Assembly: GCA_007751475.1 (NCBI GenBank)
Contig: CP036434.1
Span: forward strand, 6,949,524 to 7,013,523
DNA from: Saltatorellus ferox
GTDB lineage: Bacteria; Planctomycetota; UBA1135; GCA-002686595
Length of the DNA stretch: 64,000 nucleotides
Direction: 5' to 3'
The notes under the pieces: generated by a model
Told to the model about the DNA's origin: nothing
What the model saw: the letters and a program-made list of their open reading frames with translations, nothing else
Databases searched by the model: none
Shown here: positions 61,220-64,000 of the stretch, piece after piece
Numbering within the stretch: the stretch's first letter is position 1
Layout: the number at the start of each line of letters is the position of its first letter
Translations under genes and position numbers: made by a program

Positions 61220-62770
61220 ATGAGTACCCCCACCGCCCAAACCACGAGGCGTGGCCTCTTCGACCGGTTCCTCGACGGCGTCGAGAAAACGGGCAACCGG
61301 CTACCCCATCCCGTCACGCTGTTCCTGATTTTCATCGGCCTCGTGATGGTGGCTTCGGCGATCGCGGCGGCCATGGGCATCGATGCCGTTCACCCGGGGA
61401 CAGGCGACCGAATCGTCGCGCAGAACCTCTTCTCCGGCGATCTGATCCAGAGGCTCCTCGTGGAAATGCCGAAGACCTTTGCGGCGTTCCCTCCGCTCGG
61501 TCAGGTCCTCGCCGTCATGCTCGGGATCGGCGTCGCTGACAAGACGGGGCTGATCGCGGCGGCCCTCAGGGCGTTCATGGGAGCCATCCCCGGCTCGCTG
61601 CTGACGGCGGCGCTCATCTTCGCCGGGATCATGAGCAGCCTCGCCGTCGACGCGGGATTCGTGGTGGTGATTCCGCTGGGCGCCGTGCTCTTCGCTGGCG
61701 CGGGCCGCCATCCGCTGGTCGGCCTCGCAGCGGCCTTCGCTGGCGTGTCGGGCGGGTTCTCCTCCAACCTGCTGCTCACGGGACTCGACCCGCTGCTCGG
61801 GGCCTTCAGCACGCCAGCAGCGCAGCTCATCGATCCCGACTACGAGGTCGCCCCCACCGCCAACTACTACCTGATGGTCGCGCTGGTGCCGGTGTTCGTT
61901 CTCGTGGGTACCTGGATCACCGAGCGCATCGTCGAGCCCCGAATGGGGGTCTGGCAGCCAGAGGCTTCAGAGCAAGCCACGGCCTCCGCCGAAGAACCGC
62001 ACGAATCGACGGAGGTGGAGCGGCGGGGCTTGCGCTGGGCGGCAGCCGTCCTCGTCGTCACGCTCCTCGGGATGGCCCTCCTGGTGGTCCCCGCGGGCGC
62101 ACCGCTCCGCGGCCCGGACGGCGGCCTGGGCCCGTTCTTCCACAGCATCGTCTCGCTGATGATGTTCGTGTTCCTGCTCCCCGGCCTCGCCTTCGGCATC
62201 GCCACGAAGAAGATCCGCCGCGACAGCGACGCGGTCGCGATGACCGCCGAGACGATGAGCGACCTCGGCATCTACATCGTGCTCGCGTTCGTGGCCGCGC
62301 ACTTCATCGCGCTGTTCACGTGGTCCAACCTGGGCACGATCGTCGCCATTCGAGGCGCCGAGGGCCTCACGGCCATCGGCTTCACGGGCCTGCCGCTCCT
62401 CGTCGCCTTCGTCCTCGTTTCCGGCACGGTGAACCTCATCATCGGCAGCGCGTCCGCGAAGTGGGCCATCCTGGCGCCCATCTTCGTTCCGATGCTGATG
62501 CTCGTCGGCATCTCCCCGGAGCTGACCCAGGGCGCCTATCGCATCGGTGATTCGTTCACCAACATGATCACGCCGCTCATGCCCTACTTCCCCCTCGTGA
62601 TCGTCTTCGGCCAGAAGTACGTGAAGGATCTCGGGATCGGGACCCTGATCGGCGCGATGCTGCCGTATTCGATCGCCTTCGGCCTCGCCAGCACCCTCCT
62701 CTTGGTTGCATGGGTGGTACTGGGCCTCCCGCTCGGTCCCGGGATCCCGCTGGAGTACGTGGTGCGCTGA
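61220..62770 (+). CDS. abgT: AbgT-family p-aminobenzoyl-glutamate transporter
   Basis: 516 residues from the ATG at 61220 (an in-frame ATG at 61106 gives an unlikely leader). About eleven membrane helices plus two hairpins. Signature blocks: LDGVEKTGNRLPHPVTLFLI at the start, GIMSSLAVDAGFVVVIPLGA, GGFSSNLLLTGLDPLLG, and SASAKWAILAPIFVPMLMLV, followed by YRIGDSFTNMITPLMPYFPL. The family exports or imports p-aminobenzoyl-glutamate, and some members export sulfonamides. It is divergent from the esterase gene and convergent with the aspartoacylase-type gene, which acts on related N-acyl amino acids; the functional link is inference. Confidence 0.92.
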   Translation: MSTPTAQTTRRGLFDRFLDGVEKTGNRLPHPVTLFLIFIGLVMVASAIAAAMGIDAVHPGTGDRIVAQNLFSGDLIQRLLVEMPKTFAAFPPLGQVLAVMLGIGVADKTGLIAAALRAFMGAIPGSLLTAALIFAGIMSSLAVDAGFVVVIPLGAVLFAGAGRHPLVGLAAAFAGVSGGFSSNLLLTGLDPLLGAFSTPAAQLIDPDYEVAPTANYYLMVALVPVFVLVGTWITERIVEPRMGVWQPEASEQATASAEEPHESTEVERRGLRWAAAVLVVTLLGMALLVVPAGAPLRGPDGGLGPFFHSIVSLMMFVFLLPGLAFGIATKKIRRDSDAVAMTAETMSDLGIYIVLAFVAAHFIALFTWSNLGTIVAIRGAEGLTAIGFTGLPLLVAFVLVSGTVNLIIGSASAKWAILAPIFVPMLMLVGISPELTQGAYRIGDSFTNMITPLMPYFPLVIVFGQKYVKDLGIGTLIGAMLPYSIAFGLASTLLLVAWVVLGLPLGPGIPLEYVVR

Positions 62771-62911
62771 CGCCATCACCGGTCACAGCCCCAGCCGTCG
62801 CCAACCTTCCCGCGTGCGTGTACGGGGCTCCGATCTCCAGCTTCCTGGGGTCTGCCGAGGAAGGAAGTGGCGTGACAGAGGCGGAGGGCGCCCCTGGGGG
62901 CTGATGCTGCT

Positions 62912-62929
62912 GGCGCCGGGACCGGCGCC
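62912..62929. terminator. Terminator-like hairpin
   Basis: GGCGCCGG, two bases, CCGGCGCC: a perfect 8-bp GC-rich stem. It lies between the stops of the convergent abgT and aspartoacylase-family genes. The loop is too tight for all pairs to form and there is no T-run, so the call is tentative. Confidence 0.4.
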
Positions 62930-62936
62930 GGGGCCG

Positions 62937-64000
62937 CTACGATTCTTCGCCCCGGTCCGAATCCCCAAAGGCCACGTGGCCGTGTCGTCCGATCTCGGCC
63001 ACGTGGACCAGCGCGTCCCCCTGGAACACCAGCGGGTTCGTCACGTGGCCGATCACGACGCCATCGCAAGGGCTCTTCACCAGCGTTCGCTTGCCGTCGT
63101 AGGGCGTCGTCACGAAACCGAGGGTCTGACCCCGTTCCACCGACGCGCCGAGTTCCTGCTGGGAGTGGTAGAGACCACTTCGCAGGGCACGAACCCAACG
63201 ACTGGCGTGGGCGATGACGGTGGGGCGATCCGGCTCCGGAGCCTCCGTGATCATCTCCAGCTTCTGCAGCACCCGAAGAATTCCGGAGACGCCGCGCTCG
63301 ATCGCATCGTTGCCGAACCGCAGGGGCTCGCCCGCTTCGTAGAGGAGCACGCGCGCGCCGCGCCTCCGCGCCACCTTCCGCAAGGAACCGTCGCGAAGGC
63401 TCGCCGCCAGCGTCACCGGCGCCGCAAAAGCATGGGCGAGTTCGAGCGTGAGCGGGTCCGCCACGTCGGCCCGCACCTGCGGCAGATTCGTCCGCGCGTC
63501 CGAGCCCGTGTGGAGGTCGATGCCGAGGGTGCAACGCTCCACGATCTCCGTCACGAAGATATGGGCGAGGCGCGTTGCCAGCGACCCGCGCGCGCTCCCC
63601 GGGAAGGAGCGGTTCAGGTCGCGACGGTCAGGGAGGTAGCGGGACTGGTTCAAGAAGCCGAAGACGTTGACGATGGGCACCGCGATCAGGGTGCCCGACA
63701 TCTCTTTGGCGTCCAGGGCGAGGAGAACGCGCCTGATCACCTCGACCCCGTTCAGCTCATCCCCATGGATGGCAGCATTCGTCCAGATCGTCGGTCCAGG
63801 GTTCACCCCGTGGATGACGCAGACCGGCAGGGAGGCGACGGCGTCCGTCTGAAGGCGCGCGATCGGAAGCTCGAAGCGCAGCCGCTTGCCCGCCTGGATC
63901 GTCTCGCCAGCCATCTCAAAGGGCGGCCGTTCCGGCTCCTTGATCTTTGCCTTCGACTTGCTGCGCGCCGGAACGTTCGTCTCAGCCTTCGACTTTTCGC
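62937..64000 (-). CDS. Succinylglutamate desuccinylase/aspartoacylase family protein (5' end outside window)
   Basis: The open frame continues past the right edge. The core zinc-carboxypeptidase (M14-like) motifs are seen: PTIWTNAAIHGDELNGVEVI with the H-x-x-E metal pair, LNRSFPGSARGS, GIDLHTGSDARTNLPQVRAD for the third ligand, and ARVLLYEAGEPLRFG. The family removes acyl groups from amino acids. The ATG at 63914 lies inside the conserved start of the domain (PPFEMAGETIQAG), so the true start is upstream, beyond 64000; the visible upstream part is a basic Lys/Ala-rich linker (ARSKSKAKIKEPE). It may be fused to another domain or simply have a flexible N-terminus. Confidence 0.8.
   Translation of the reverse strand, partial: EKSKAETNVPARSKSKAKIKEPERPPFEMAGETIQAGKRLRFELPIARLQTDAVASLPVCVIHGVNPGPTIWTNAAIHGDELNGVEVIRRVLLALDAKEMSGTLIAVPIVNVFGFLNQSRYLPDRRDLNRSFPGSARGSLATRLAHIFVTEIVERCTLGIDLHTGSDARTNLPQVRADVADPLTLELAHAFAAPVTLAASLRDGSLRKVARRRGARVLLYEAGEPLRFGNDAIERGVSGILRVLQKLEMITEAPEPDRPTVIAHASRWVRALRSGLYHSQQELGASVERGQTLGFVTTPYDGKRTLVKSPCDGVVIGHVTNPLVFQGDALVHVAEIGRHGHVAFGDSDRGEES

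Overview
The window is about 64 kb of high-GC (clearly above 60%) Gram-negative-type chromosomal DNA with densely packed genes and no rRNA, tRNA or CRISPR array that I could see. The best guess for the host is a member of the Planctomycetota. The strongest clue is the overlapping pair at 13022-17450: a PSCyt1/DUF1549/DUF1553 cytochrome-type protein followed by a Tat-exported DUF1501 protein, a signature couple of that phylum. Secreted sulfatase-like, sialate-esterase and DUF5666 proteins fit as well. The assignment is inference from gene content, not from a marker gene.

Layout. 1-17450: a mixed housekeeping and cell-surface region (symporter start, DUF547, a dihaem cytochrome c lipoprotein, a 2OG-oxygenase-like protein, a LAB_N membrane protein, a class IV aminotransferase, a secreted lipase-like hydrolase, a TerB-like protein, a PilX-like surface protein, and the DUF1549/DUF1501 pair). 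17451-19867: palindromic repeats and the first copy of an IS110-family element. 19903-24758: secreted and regulatory proteins, including a chimeric broken gene and a DUF6502-DUF5666 operon behind a perfect operator-like palindrome. 24988-32988: a DUF2339 membrane giant, then methylmalonyl-CoA mutase small and large subunits and a nitroreductase. 33031-41328: a two-component system divergent from a three-gene RND efflux operon (outer-membrane factor, adaptor, pump), probably a metal or toxic-compound export module with its own sensor. 41328-44374: a second cluster of palindromes with IS110 copy 2 and gene debris. 44494-54214: PAP2 phosphatase, LptF/G permease, MsbA-like ABC exporter, a MeaB chaperone for the mutase, a GNAT, a GT2, and a DprE1/DprE2-like epimerase pair; much of this is envelope lipid and glycan work. 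54323-64000: a YfhO-sulfatase fusion, a WecE-type sugar aminotransferase, a sialate O-acetylesterase, an AbgT transporter and an aspartoacylase-family protein that runs off the right edge.

The most interesting part is the mobile DNA. Two nearly identical IS110-family elements (three differences in 2.1 kb) sit exactly at the end of different copies of a 161-bp hairpin repeat. If the element is removed, a CTAG junction is rebuilt like the ones that join the other hairpin repeats in the window. The 167-bp leader of each element folds, by eye, into three successive stem-loops with internal loops, as expected of a bridge RNA. Joining the right end to the left end would place a TTGACG box 17 bp from a GATGCT box, as expected for the junction promoter of a circular intermediate. 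Three unrelated hairpin repeat families (161, 210 and 162 bp), all bounded by CTAG, are strung together next to copy 2.
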